Shown: positions 1 through 7,683, counted from the stretch's first letter. The stretch is DNA of 17,093 bases from JAABSP01 sp011390135 (GCA_011390135.1 JAABSZ010000076.1:1-17093); one strand, 5' to 3'. Notes: generated from the sequence alone by a model not told the origin. Translations and numbers: made by a program.

Positions 1-837
1 CTCCCCCCGCCGGGTTGCGGCCGCCACCGCGTCCCGGATCGCCTCCTTGACCCTCTTCTCCTCCATCACTTTTAAAGCGGCCTCGGTGGTTCCCCCCGGA
101 GAGGTGACCTTCCGCCGCAGGGATTCCGGAGACTCCCCCCGGGCCTCCAGCAGCGCGGCCGCGCCCTTGAAGGTCTCCAGGGTAAGTGCCGCGGCATCCG
201 CTTCGGAAAGGCCGCAGGCCACCCCGCCCTCGATCATGGCCTCGATAAAATAGAAGACATAGGCCGGCCCCGACCCCGACACGCCCGTCACCGCGTCCAG
301 CTTATCCTCATCGAACCGGATGACCTTTCCCATGGATTCGAGTACGGTCTGCGCCATCTGAAGATCATCTTCTGTGGCATTGGCATTGGGGCTCATCCCC
401 GACATCCCGGCCAGCACCAGTGCCGGGGTATTGGGCATCACCCGGATGATGGGAAGATTTTTTTGCTCCTCCTCCCCAAGCTTTTCATAGAAGAGGGATT
501 CGATCTTTTTGATCGGGGTCCCCGCGGCAATGGAGATCAGAAGGGTCCGCTTCGCCACACCATAATCCTCAGCATCGGTTATCTCCCGGATCACGGCCTC
601 GATCACCTGGGGCTTGACAGCAAGGATCACGATCTCGTTTTCCAGAAAAAGCTTCAGATTGTTCCCGGCCCCCACCACACCATAGCTCTTCTTCATATGG
701 GAGATCCGCTCCGGGCTCACATCGCAGATCTGAATCCTTTCCGGGTCAAAGATCTTCGCCTGAATCAGCGCCCCCACAATGGCCTCCCCCATATTGCCCG
801 CGCCGATAAAACCGATTCGCCTCTCCAAACGGGCCAT
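1..837 (-). CDS. proC: Pyrroline-5-carboxylate reductase (partial, 3' end outside window)
   Basis: ProC makes L-proline from 1-pyrroline-5-carboxylate with NAD(P)H, the last step of proline synthesis, in the cytoplasm. Translating the minus strand from the ATG at 837 gives 279 residues with no stop before the left edge. The N-terminal Rossmann motif GFIGAGNMGEA is at residues 9-19. A conserved VMPNTPA segment lies in the middle, the VTGVSGSGPAY segment of the C-terminal dimer domain follows, and the family signature VTSPGGTTEAAL is near the end. Family members are about 265-280 residues, so only a few residues are missing. The start is supported by an AAAGGAGG Shine-Dalgarno at 842-849, four bases upstream. 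It is divergent from yggT, a common neighbour of proC. Identification is firm; only the C-terminal end is unseen. Confidence 0.95.
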   Translation of the reverse strand, partial: MARLERRIGFIGAGNMGEAIVGALIQAKIFDPERIQICDVSPERISHMKKSYGVVGAGNNLKLFLENEIVILAVKPQVIEAVIREITDAEDYGVAKRTLLISIAAGTPIKKIESLFYEKLGEEEQKNLPIIRVMPNTPALVLAGMSGMSPNANATEDDLQMAQTVLESMGKVIRFDEDKLDAVTGVSGSGPAYVFYFIEAMIEGGVACGLSEADAAALTLETFKGAAALLEARGESPESLRRKVTSPGGTTEAALKVMEEKRVKEAIRDAVAAATRRGE

Positions 838-859
838 CTTTCCTCCTTTGATCTCCTGT

Positions 860-881
860 AAACCGGATGTTTTTCCGGTTT
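860..881. other. 8-bp inverted repeat in the proC-yggT divergent region
   Basis: AAACCGGA and TCCGGTTT form a perfect 8-bp dyad around a 6-base TGTTTT loop. It lies between the proC ribosome binding site and the start of the yggT leader, so it is not at the end of any gene and is unlikely to be a terminator. In proC mRNA it would sit about 23 bases before the start codon. It could be an operator or a leader hairpin; no function can be assigned from sequence alone. Confidence 0.45.
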
Positions 882-906
882 TTCCGATTTAACGATCTTT
901 TATCGC

Positions 907-936
907 TTGACTTCTCTTTTCCAATCCATTTATCTT
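907..936 (+). promoter_or_regulatory. Candidate sigma70-like promoter for the yggT-pilT operon
   Basis: TTGACT at 907-912 matches the -35 consensus at five of six positions. After an 18-base spacer, TATCTT at 931-936 matches -10 at four of six. It lies about 85 bases before the chosen yggT start and is the best match in that leader. The evidence is consensus match only. Confidence 0.35.
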
Positions 937-1020
937 TGGAACAAAATATTGTATAGATGGGTTCATGTATACACCGATTTCCCTTACAAAATCAAGGAGA
1001 CAACAAGAGGTTTCAACCGT

Positions 1021-1326
1021 ATGTTCATTATTGGCAATTTTATGGCGGGGCTTGCCCGGGTTATGGATATCATTCTCGTCTTTTATATGTGGGTGATCGT
1101 GGCCCGCGCGGTCCTCTCCTGGGTCAGTCCGGACCCGTACAACCCCATTGTCCGGTTTATAAACAACATCACAGAGCCGTTGCTCTATCAGGTGCGAAAA
1201 CGCCTTCCCGTCGTCTTTGGGGGGCTGGATCTCTCCCCGATCCTCATTATTCTGGCGATCTTCTTTCTACAGGAGTTTCTGGTGGGCAGCCTCTACGGCA
1301 TGGCGGCCCGAATCAAAATGATGTGA
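1021..1326 (+). CDS. yggT: YggT family integral membrane protein
   Basis: This is a small two-segment inner-membrane protein of 101 residues, the usual size for the YggT family (about 95-105). Hydrophobic segments span roughly residues 9-34 and 70-95. Between them is the conserved loop with SWVSPDPYNPIVRF at 33-46, a TEPLLYQVRKRLP stretch at 51-63 and GGLDLSPI at 67-74. The family's role is not well settled; links to osmotic stress and membrane complexes have been suggested. I chose the ATG at 1021, with AAGAGG about 10 bases upstream, because it gives the family length. A TTG-initiated frame open from 907 would add 38 residues without family resemblance. It is followed 32 bases later by pilT and probably co-transcribed with it. 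Confidence 0.88.
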   Translation: MFIIGNFMAGLARVMDIILVFYMWVIVARAVLSWVSPDPYNPIVRFINNITEPLLYQVRKRLPVVFGGLDLSPILIILAIFFLQEFLVGSLYGMAARIKMM

Positions 1327-1358
1327 CAAGATGATGTAACCGATATCACGAGGTAAAA

Positions 1359-2441
1359 ATGGCAAAGATCGATGCTTTTTTCAAACTGATGAACGAACAG
1401 GGGGCATCGGACCTCCATCTCGTTTCGGGGCAGCCGCCGGCCATCCGGCTCCAGGGAGACATCGAGCGGATCAAATACAAGGTGCTCGAAAACGATGAAC
1501 TGAAAGCCATGCTCTACGAGATCGCGCCCGAAGACAAGGTCAAGGTCTTTGAAGAGACCGGGGATGTGGACTTCGGCTATGAGATCCCGGGCCTGGCCCG
1601 ATACCGGGCCAACTTCTTCATGCAGAGATACGGGTGCGCCGCGGTCTTCCGGGAGATCCCCAGCACCATCCTGACCTCAGATCAGTTGGGCCTGCCGGCG
1701 GTGCTCAACAAGCTAGCGTCGCTGCCCCGGGGCCTGGTTTTGGTGACAGGCCCCACCGGCAGCGGCAAATCGACCACCCTGGCCGCGATCATCGACGTGG
1801 CCAACAAGAGCCGGCAGGACCACATCCTGACGGTGGAGGACCCGGTGGAGTTCGTCCATGTGAGCCAGGGGTGCATCGTCAACCACCGGGAGGTGGGAAC
1901 CCACACCAAGACCTTTTCCGCGGCTCTGAAGGGGGCCCTCCGGGAGGACCCGGACATCATCCTGGTCGGCGAGATGCGGGACCTGGAGACCATTCGGCTT
2001 GCGGTGGAGGCCGCGTCCACAGGCCACCTCGTCTTTGGAACCCTGCACACCAGCAGCGCGGCCAAGACCGTGGACCGGGTCATCGAAGTCTTTCCGGCCA
2101 GCGAGCAGGAGCAGATCCGCTCCACCCTCTCGGACGGCATCCGGGCCGTCATCGCGCAGGTACTCTTCAAAAGGATCGACAAAAAGGGGCGATGCTGTGC
2201 GCTGGAGATCATGATCGCGACCCCTGCAGTGCGGAACCTGATCCGGGAGAACAAGACCTACCAGATCAACTCGGCCATGCAGGTGGGAAAAAAGTACGGC
2301 ATGCAGGTTTTGGACGACGCGATCATGGAGCTGATCGACAAAAAATGGATCAGTCCGGACGAGGCCTACATGAAATGCAACGAAAAGGCCCGGTTCCGGC
2401 CTCTGCTCAAGAATCCCCCCAGCGATTTCACGGACGCATAG
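1359..2441 (+). CDS. pilT: Type IV pilus retraction ATPase PilT
   Basis: PilT is a hexameric cytoplasmic ATPase that powers pilus retraction and twitching motility at the inner-membrane base. The 360-residue product has the full set of secretion-ATPase motifs: N-terminal SDLHLVSGQPP at 17-27, Walker A GPTGSGKST at 131-139, Asp box TVEDPVEF at 158-165, Walker B ILVGEMRD at 201-208 and His box TGHLVFGTLHT at 221-231. It also has VRNLIREN at 291-298, matching the AIRNLIRE motif needed for retraction in characterised PilT. Length fits PilT (about 345-370). A GAGG ribosome binding site lies five bases before the ATG. It sits between yggT and a second, more divergent paralogue. Confidence 0.95.
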   Translation: MAKIDAFFKLMNEQGASDLHLVSGQPPAIRLQGDIERIKYKVLENDELKAMLYEIAPEDKVKVFEETGDVDFGYEIPGLARYRANFFMQRYGCAAVFREIPSTILTSDQLGLPAVLNKLASLPRGLVLVTGPTGSGKSTTLAAIIDVANKSRQDHILTVEDPVEFVHVSQGCIVNHREVGTHTKTFSAALKGALREDPDIILVGEMRDLETIRLAVEAASTGHLVFGTLHTSSAAKTVDRVIEVFPASEQEQIRSTLSDGIRAVIAQVLFKRIDKKGRCCALEIMIATPAVRNLIRENKTYQINSAMQVGKKYGMQVLDDAIMELIDKKWISPDEAYMKCNEKARFRPLLKNPPSDFTDA

Positions 2442-2484
2442 GTTCCGAAATGCCGGCTAATCGCCTCAACAGGAGGATCGTTTC

Positions 2485-3645
2485 ATGAGAAAACAGGAGA
2501 TCGACTTTATCCTCACCCGAATGCTCGACTCCCACAGCGGGGTTTCGGATTTGAACGTCACCGTGGGAAAGCCCTTTCAGGTGGAGAGTTCGGGCCAGCT
2601 CGTGGGGGTGGAGATGGACCCGCCCTTTACCGAGCTGACCCCATTTCAGACAGAAATATTCGCGCTCAACCTGATCAACGGAGACCGCAGGCTCACCGAG
2701 ACCCTGCTGAAGGAGGGCTCCTGCGACTCGGCCTATTCCCTGCCGGGAAAGGCCCGGTTTCGGGTGAACATCTTCGCCCAGAGAAGCAAATACTCTATCG
2801 TACTCCGGCAGCTCGCGACCAAGATCCCCACCATCGAAGATCTGAGACTTCCGGGCTGCTTCAACCAGATCTCCAAGGAGAAGAACGGGATCGTCTTTGT
2901 CACCGGCTCCACCGGCAGCGGAAAGACAACCTCTCTGGCCGCGGTCTTGAATGAGGTCAATGAGACCCAGGCCGTCCATGTCGTCACTCTGGAGGACCCG
3001 GTGGAGTTCTCCCATCCTCACAAGAAGGCCACCTTCAATCAGCGGGAGATGGGAACCGACTTCGACGCCTTCTCCAGCGGCCTCCGAGCGGCACTGCGCC
3101 AGGCCCCCAAGGTGATCCTGGTTGGAGAGATGCGGGACAGGGAGACCGTGGAGATCGGATTGAGCGCGGCCGAAACGGGCCACCTCGTCTTCTCCACCCT
3201 CCATACAGTGGACGCGGGACAGAGTATCGACCGAATTCTGGGCATGTTCTCCATTGAAGAGGAGAAGCAGATCCGCATCCGCCTGGCCGGCACGGTCCGC
3301 TGGATCGTCTGTCAGCGCCTGGTCCCCAAAAAGGGGGGCGGACGGGTGGCGGCCTTCGACATCCTGGGCAACAACATGCGGACCCGGGAATCGATCCTGG
3401 GCGGCGAAAGCGAGGGAAAGACCTATTACGATATTCAGACCGCCAGCAGGCCCTTCGGCATGATGACCTTTGACGACAGCCTGATCAACCTCTATCAGCA
3501 GGGACTGATTACCGAAGAGACCGCTATGGCCTACTGTTCCCGCAAAGGGGTGACGGGCCGGGGCATCGATACCATCAAGAGCAAGCGCGGGGAGGCCACT
3601 ACCGACATTGAATCCCTGGAAATCGATGCGGGATGGGGCAAGTAA
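2485..3645 (+). CDS. Second PilT/PilU-type pilus ATPase
   Basis: This 386-residue P-loop ATPase resembles PilT and follows it after 43 bases, with AGGAGG at 2471-2476. All core catalytic motifs are present: Walker A GSTGSGKTT at 141-149, Asp box VTLEDPVEF at 167-175, Walker B VILVGEMRD at 210-218 and His box TGHLVFSTLHT at 231-241. It differs at the C-terminus. The AIRNLIRE-type motif of PilT is replaced by TRESILGG at 300-307, and there is a longer tail. The extra length, the lost motif and the place directly behind pilT all resemble PilU, the accessory retraction ATPase that works with PilT in gammaproteobacteria. True PilU orthology is not proven here, so I leave the symbol blank. Tandem stops TAA TAG end the gene. 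Confidence 0.88.
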   Translation: MRKQEIDFILTRMLDSHSGVSDLNVTVGKPFQVESSGQLVGVEMDPPFTELTPFQTEIFALNLINGDRRLTETLLKEGSCDSAYSLPGKARFRVNIFAQRSKYSIVLRQLATKIPTIEDLRLPGCFNQISKEKNGIVFVTGSTGSGKTTSLAAVLNEVNETQAVHVVTLEDPVEFSHPHKKATFNQREMGTDFDAFSSGLRAALRQAPKVILVGEMRDRETVEIGLSAAETGHLVFSTLHTVDAGQSIDRILGMFSIEEEKQIRIRLAGTVRWIVCQRLVPKKGGGRVAAFDILGNNMRTRESILGGESEGKTYYDIQTASRPFGMMTFDDSLINLYQQGLITEETAMAYCSRKGVTGRGIDTIKSKRGEATTDIESLEIDAGWGK

Positions 3646-3663
3646 TAGTAAAAGGAGCAGAAA

Positions 3664-4347
3664 ATGGATGTGACCTGCGGAAACTGCAAAGCCAAATTCA
3701 AGATCCCGGATGCAAAGGTCGAAAAGATTCCGGCAGGACAGAGCATGAGCCTGCCCTGCCCCAAATGCAAGGAGAAGATCTCGATCCAGTCGCCCTCCGG
3801 AGGGGGGGCTGAGAATAAGGGGGCACAGAAAAAGGAGACAAAGCCCCAAAGATCATCCTCTTCCGATAACAGCACGGAGGATGCGAGCATCGGTTCCCCC
3901 TTTGATTTTCTGGAGGAGGGAACCCGGACCGCGATGATCTGTGAGCCGGATGAGCGGATTCGGGGGCAATTCCGCGGGGTGCTGGAGGGGATGAAGTATG
4001 TCATTGCCGAACCCAAAACCCCAAGGGACGCCCTGAAACAGATGCGCAGCCATGACTTCGATCTCATCATGGTCAACGAGAGCTTCGGCACCCCGGACCC
4101 GGATGCCAACCATGTACTCAAATATCTGGATCAATTGTCGATGCACGTCCGGCGCAACATCTTCGTGGCGCTCATCTCCAACCGGTTCAAGACCCTGGAC
4201 AATATGATGACCTTCAACAAGAGCGTCAACATCATCATCAATTTGAACGACGTCAGCAACATCGACAAGATTCTCTCCAAGGGGATCAATGAACACACCG
4301 CCTTCTTCCGGGTCTTCAAGGAGGCCAAGAAGAAATTCGTCGGATAA
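3664..4347 (+). CDS. Zinc-ribbon (MJ0042-type) protein with a receiver-like C-terminal domain
   Basis: The 227-residue product starts with a short zinc ribbon of paired CxxC knuckles (C5/C8 and C32/C35), typical of the MJ0042 motif. A polar, low-complexity linker at about 44-75 follows. The rest (about 86-225) reads like a CheY-type receiver fold: TAMICEPDERIR at the end of the first strand, a helix, and FDLIMVNESFG where the phosphorylated aspartate would be expected. By eye the phospho-acceptor position is Asn138, and no conserved late lysine is evident, so it would be a pseudo-receiver. No output domain, signal peptide or membrane segment is seen. An AAAGGAG ribosome binding site is six bases before the ATG. 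Its place in the pilT operon suggests a pilus-related regulatory or scaffold role, which is inference. Confidence 0.75.
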   Translation: MDVTCGNCKAKFKIPDAKVEKIPAGQSMSLPCPKCKEKISIQSPSGGGAENKGAQKKETKPQRSSSSDNSTEDASIGSPFDFLEEGTRTAMICEPDERIRGQFRGVLEGMKYVIAEPKTPRDALKQMRSHDFDLIMVNESFGTPDPDANHVLKYLDQLSMHVRRNIFVALISNRFKTLDNMMTFNKSVNIIINLNDVSNIDKILSKGINEHTAFFRVFKEAKKKFVG

Positions 4348-4353
4348 AATATT

Positions 4354-4509
4354 ATGGCAACAGGCCGCTACACCTGCACCGATTACCGCGCGGAGATGAC
4401 CCTTTTAGGGCTTAGGCTGCGCCTGAAGGATGAAGGGATCTCAGCCGACGAGAAGGCCAGAATCCTTGAACAGATCCGAAAAATCGAAGAGGAGATGGGA
4501 CTCGATTAA
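4354..4509 (+). CDS. Small conserved-looking protein of 51 residues
   Basis: The ATG six bases after the stop of the zinc-ribbon gene opens a 51-residue frame whose TAA is immediately followed by the ATG of the MBL-fold gene. The product begins MATGRYTCTDYRAEM and ends in a charged helical stretch (DEKARILEQIRKIEEEMGLD). It is predicted soluble and mostly alpha-helical, with one cysteine and no membrane segment. Exact butting to both neighbours and the helix-friendly composition argue that it is translated. There is no clear Shine-Dalgarno, so coupling to the upstream gene is likely. I do not recognise a family and assign no function; the helix could be a partner-binding element. Confidence 0.65.
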   Translation: MATGRYTCTDYRAEMTLLGLRLRLKDEGISADEKARILEQIRKIEEEMGLD

Positions 4510-5433
4510 ATGATGCAACCCCGAAAGATCCGCAACGACCTGTACCTGATCCCGCTGAAACAGAAAAAATTGACCGGGTTCTCCGAGTTTATCAGCACAT
4601 GGCTCTATAAGGGGGAAATGGCCGCATTTATCGCGGACCCGGGGCCCAAATCGACCATCCCGGATCTGATCCGGGCATTGGAAAGCCTTGGTGTGGAAAA
4701 ATTGGATGCGATCCTTGTCACCCATATCCACATCGACCATTCCGGGGGGCTGGGGGATCTGCTGGAACGGTATCCCGACACCCCGGTCGTCTGCCATCCC
4801 TCGGCCCCGAAGCATCTGACGGACCCGACCCGGCTCTGGGAGGGAAGCCTCAAAACTTTAGGCAAAACTGCGGAAGCCTACGGCCCCATTTCCCCGATTC
4901 CGGCCTCTGTGATCCATACTTCAGATACCCCCTTCAGACCCAATGGCGGAGGGGAGATCATCCCGATCGAGACCCCGGGCCATGCCCCGCACCATGTCAG
5001 CTACCTGTACGGCGCATACCTCTTTGCCGGCGAGGCCGGGGGCGTCTATCGGGATCTGGGAGAGGGAAATTTCTATCTCCGGCCCGCAACTCCGCCCCGC
5101 TTCTTCATGGAGACGAGCCTGGAAAGCATCGACCGGCTTATCGAAACGCCCCATGAACTCTACCTCTTCGGCCATTTCGGCTGCACAGAGAAGACCCCGG
5201 AGCTGCTGCGGGCACACAAAGACCAGCTCCATCGATGGGCCAAAATCATCGAGGCCGAACTGGAAAAGGGACAGAGCCCCGACTACACGGACCGGTGCAT
5301 CGACGCGCTGCTTGCAAAAGACCCGCTCATGGGGGTCTGGGACCGGCTCTCCCCGGAGATCCGGACCCGGGAGCGGGGATTTTTGAAGAACAGCGTGGCC
5401 GGTTTCACGGGTTATTTGACTTCTCGTAAATGA
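4510..5433 (+). CDS. Metallo-beta-lactamase-fold hydrolase
   Basis: This is a 307-residue MBL-superfamily protein. The metal motif HIHIDH is at 72-77, followed by a third-site histidine in TPGHAPHH (H158) and a last histidine in LFGHFG (H222). The usual bridging Asp between them appears to be Glu175 (FAGEAGG). A C-terminal helical extension of about 85 residues follows. The closest general style is that of hydrolases acting on thioesters or lactones; the substrate cannot be told from sequence. It begins directly after the TAA of the 51-residue gene and can also start at the second ATG (4513). Its last 29 bases overlap the 3' end of coaX on the other strand. It is probably the last gene of the pil-region operon, though its role there is unknown. 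Confidence 0.88.
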   Translation: MMQPRKIRNDLYLIPLKQKKLTGFSEFISTWLYKGEMAAFIADPGPKSTIPDLIRALESLGVEKLDAILVTHIHIDHSGGLGDLLERYPDTPVVCHPSAPKHLTDPTRLWEGSLKTLGKTAEAYGPISPIPASVIHTSDTPFRPNGGGEIIPIETPGHAPHHVSYLYGAYLFAGEAGGVYRDLGEGNFYLRPATPPRFFMETSLESIDRLIETPHELYLFGHFGCTEKTPELLRAHKDQLHRWAKIIEAELEKGQSPDYTDRCIDALLAKDPLMGVWDRLSPEIRTRERGFLKNSVAGFTGYLTSRK

Positions 5434-6178
5434 TCCGGAGCCCCTCCAGGGTCAGATCCGACTCCACCGATTCGATGACATCGCAGACCCGGCCCAAAAG
5501 CGGGGCAAGCCCTCCGGTCGCGATCACCTTCGGGGCCGGGTCCATCTCCTCCCGCATCCGGCGGACCATCCCCTCGACCAGACCCGCATAGCCGTAGATA
5601 ATCCCCGACTTGATGCTGCCGGCCGTATCCTTGCCGATCACCCGGTCCGGCGCGTTGAAGATCTCCACCCGGGGCAATTTTGAGGCATACTGAAAGAGCG
5701 CCTCGGCCGAGATCATGATCCCGGGGCAGATCGCTCCCCCCAGGTACTCCCCGGCTGCCGAGACCGCATCAAAGGTGGTGGCCGTGCCGAAGTCGATCAC
5801 GATTAAACTCGTTTTGTACTTCTCATATGCGGCCACCGCGTTGACGATCCGGTCCGCGCCCACCTCGGCCGGATTGCTGTAGAGAATCGGCATTCCGGCA
5901 GAACGCTTCGGGTCCACCCAGATGGGCGCATGGCCCAGATACTTCCGGCAGAAGGCATCCAGAATGTTGACCATGGGCGGCACCACACAGGAGATGATGG
6001 TTCCGGTCACCATATCAGGCCGGAATTCCCCCCCGGAAAAAAGCCCCCGGGCCAGCACGTCGAACTCGTCTTCGGTGGTGTTCCGCTCGGTGCGGATGCG
6101 CCAGTCCTGCAGCAGTCGGTCATTGTCGTAGATACCGATGACGGTATTGGTGTTGCCCACATCGATCACAAGCAGCAT
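5405..6178 (-). CDS. coaX: Type III pantothenate kinase
   Basis: CoaX phosphorylates pantothenate with ATP, the first step of coenzyme A synthesis. It is cytosolic, needs a monovalent cation and is not inhibited by CoA. The 257-residue product has the acetate/sugar-kinase fold motifs: DVGNTNT at 6-12, GADRIVNAVAAY at 107-118, DFGTATTFD at 129-137 and TGG at 221-223. The length is normal for CoaX. The ATG at 6178 has AAGGAA about six bases upstream. The 3' end overlaps the MBL gene on the opposite strand by 29 bases, so neither gene can have a terminator between them. In many bacteria coaX follows birA; no birA is visible here. Confidence 0.96.
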   Translation of the reverse strand: MLLVIDVGNTNTVIGIYDNDRLLQDWRIRTERNTTEDEFDVLARGLFSGGEFRPDMVTGTIISCVVPPMVNILDAFCRKYLGHAPIWVDPKRSAGMPILYSNPAEVGADRIVNAVAAYEKYKTSLIVIDFGTATTFDAVSAAGEYLGGAICPGIMISAEALFQYASKLPRVEIFNAPDRVIGKDTAGSIKSGIIYGYAGLVEGMVRRMREEMDPAPKVIATGGLAPLLGRVCDVIESVESDLTLEGLRIIYEKSNNP

Positions 6179-6263
6179 GGAAGGTTCCTTTCGGTTCTTT
6201 TACAGTATTCAATCCATCGGGTTTATGGTATAAAATCCTTAGCAGGGAAAATCGTCTGCACCT

Positions 6264-6292
6264 TATTTATGTCCCGGGAAGAGTTAAGTCAA
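6264..6292 (-). promoter_or_regulatory. Candidate promoter for coaX in the coaX-ktrB divergent gap
   Basis: On the minus strand TTGACT (6287-6292) is followed after 17 bases by TAAATA (6264-6269), a good -35 and a weak -10. The 143-base gap also holds TATAAA at 6229-6234 on the plus strand, a possible -10 for ktrB, but without a convincing -35. Consensus match only. Confidence 0.3.
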
Positions 6293-6321
6293 CGCCAATT
6301 CATGCTCCGCATCGCGCATCC

Positions 6322-7683
6322 ATGAAAAGATTCTTTCTCCAGTCCCCGGCCCGGGTATCGGTTCTTGCATTTCTGGTCATCATTCTTTTGGGGACGATCC
6401 TGCTCCGGCTTCCGGCCGCAACCCCGGGGCCGCGCATCGGCTGGATCGATGCGCTCTTCACCGCGACATCGGCCACCTGTGTCACGGGTCTGGTGGTGCT
6501 GGATACGGGGAACTTTTCCCGCTACGGCCAACTGGTGATTCTGGGGCTGATCCAGGTTGGGGGCTTAGGGATCATGACCCTCTCCACCCTCTTTCTGCTC
6601 CTTGCCGGGCGGAGGACCGGCCTGATGGGACGGGTGATCATTCAGGACACCTTCACCCACCGCCAGGACCGGAGGCCCGCAGAGATCATCCGGGAAGTGA
6701 TCATTCTCGCCCTTGTCATAGAGGCCATCGGGATCGCCGGGCTCTTCATCTGTTTTCTTCCCCAGACCGATTACCAGTGGAGCGAGGCCTTTTACTCGGC
6801 ATTGTTTCATGCGATCAGCGCGTTCTGCAACGCGGGATTCTCCCTCTATCCCGACAGCCTGATCCGCTTCAAAGAGAGCCTTCCCATCAACCTGATCTTC
6901 AGCGGGCTCATCATCTCCGGGGGTCTGGGCTTTCTGGTGATGGCAGAACTGATTGTAACAAAGCCGACCAGCCGGCGAACATTCTCCCGGCTGAGCCTCC
7001 ACTCCAAGCTCTCCCTCACGGCCACCGGGATTCTGCTGCTGGCCGGAACCCTTATATTTTTGATCCTGGAGTGGAACAACACCCTTGCCCCCTTCTCCAT
7101 CCCGGGCCGTTTCATCGGGGCATTTTTCCAGTCGGTGACGACCCGGACCGCAGGGTTCAATACGGTTCCCATCGGGGATCTGACCAATGTGACGCTCTTT
7201 TTCATCATCATGCTGATGTTTGTCGGGGCATGTCCCGGCTCCTGTGCAGGCGGCATCAAGACCACCACGGCCGGAGTCATCTTCATGATGGGATTCTCCC
7301 GCTTTTTGGGCTGGAACCGGCCCAGCCTCTTTTACCGGACCATCTCCGATGAAAGCGCGGGAAGGGCCGTCAGCCTCGTCATCATCGCAAATCTGGTAAT
7401 CATTGCAGGAACCGCACTGCTGCTGATTACCGAGCTGGGGGAGACCCCGCATCCCGAGAGCCGGGGCAAGTTTCTGGAACTGCTCTTCGAGATGGTGAGC
7501 GCATTCGGCACCGTAGGGCTCTCCACCGGCATCACCAATGGTTTGAGTGAGCTGGGCAGGCTGGGCGTCACCCTGGTGATGTTCATCGGCCGGCTGGGGC
7601 CTCTGGTGATTGCGATCGCCATCAGCCGCCACCGCACCTCGGCCCGGTTTTACTATGCTGAAGAGAACGTCATGATCGGATAG
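6322..7683 (+). CDS. ktrB: Potassium uptake channel subunit KtrB/TrkH
   Basis: This is the membrane subunit of a Ktr/Trk potassium transporter, 453 residues long, closer to KtrB (about 445) than to TrkH (about 480). Four pore-loop repeats each carry a selectivity-filter glycine: CVTGL (G56), CNAGF (G172), TAGFNT (G278) and TVGLSTG (G399). The intramembrane gating-loop region reads GACPGSCAGGIKTTT at 302-316, and the conserved arginine is in GRLGPL (R424). The C-terminal YYAEENVMIG matches the Ktr-type tail. Multiple hydrophobic helices cover the whole length. The ATG at 6322 has no evident Shine-Dalgarno, but no other ATG, GTG or TTG is in frame just upstream. ktrA follows after 30 bases. Two cysteines in the gating loop (C304, C308) are noteworthy. 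Confidence 0.93.
   Translation: MKRFFLQSPARVSVLAFLVIILLGTILLRLPAATPGPRIGWIDALFTATSATCVTGLVVLDTGNFSRYGQLVILGLIQVGGLGIMTLSTLFLLLAGRRTGLMGRVIIQDTFTHRQDRRPAEIIREVIILALVIEAIGIAGLFICFLPQTDYQWSEAFYSALFHAISAFCNAGFSLYPDSLIRFKESLPINLIFSGLIISGGLGFLVMAELIVTKPTSRRTFSRLSLHSKLSLTATGILLLAGTLIFLILEWNNTLAPFSIPGRFIGAFFQSVTTRTAGFNTVPIGDLTNVTLFFIIMLMFVGACPGSCAGGIKTTTAGVIFMMGFSRFLGWNRPSLFYRTISDESAGRAVSLVIIANLVIIAGTALLLITELGETPHPESRGKFLELLFEMVSAFGTVGLSTGITNGLSELGRLGVTLVMFIGRLGPLVIAIAISRHRTSARFYYAEENVMIG

Noticed and set aside
907..1020. N-terminal extension of yggT from a TTG
   Set aside because: The added residues do not resemble the YggT family, the TTG overlaps a promoter-like -35, and the ATG at 1021 gives the family length.
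1634..2488. Plus-strand frame of 284 codons overlapping pilT in another frame
   Set aside because: Pro/Gly/Arg/His-rich composition, a by-product of the pilT reading frame; no motifs.
2428..3849. Long minus-strand open frame of 473 codons opposite the second pilus ATPase
   Set aside because: It is a shadow of the plus-strand gene in GC-rich DNA. It has no recognisable motif, and the plus frame has clear Walker and His-box motifs throughout.
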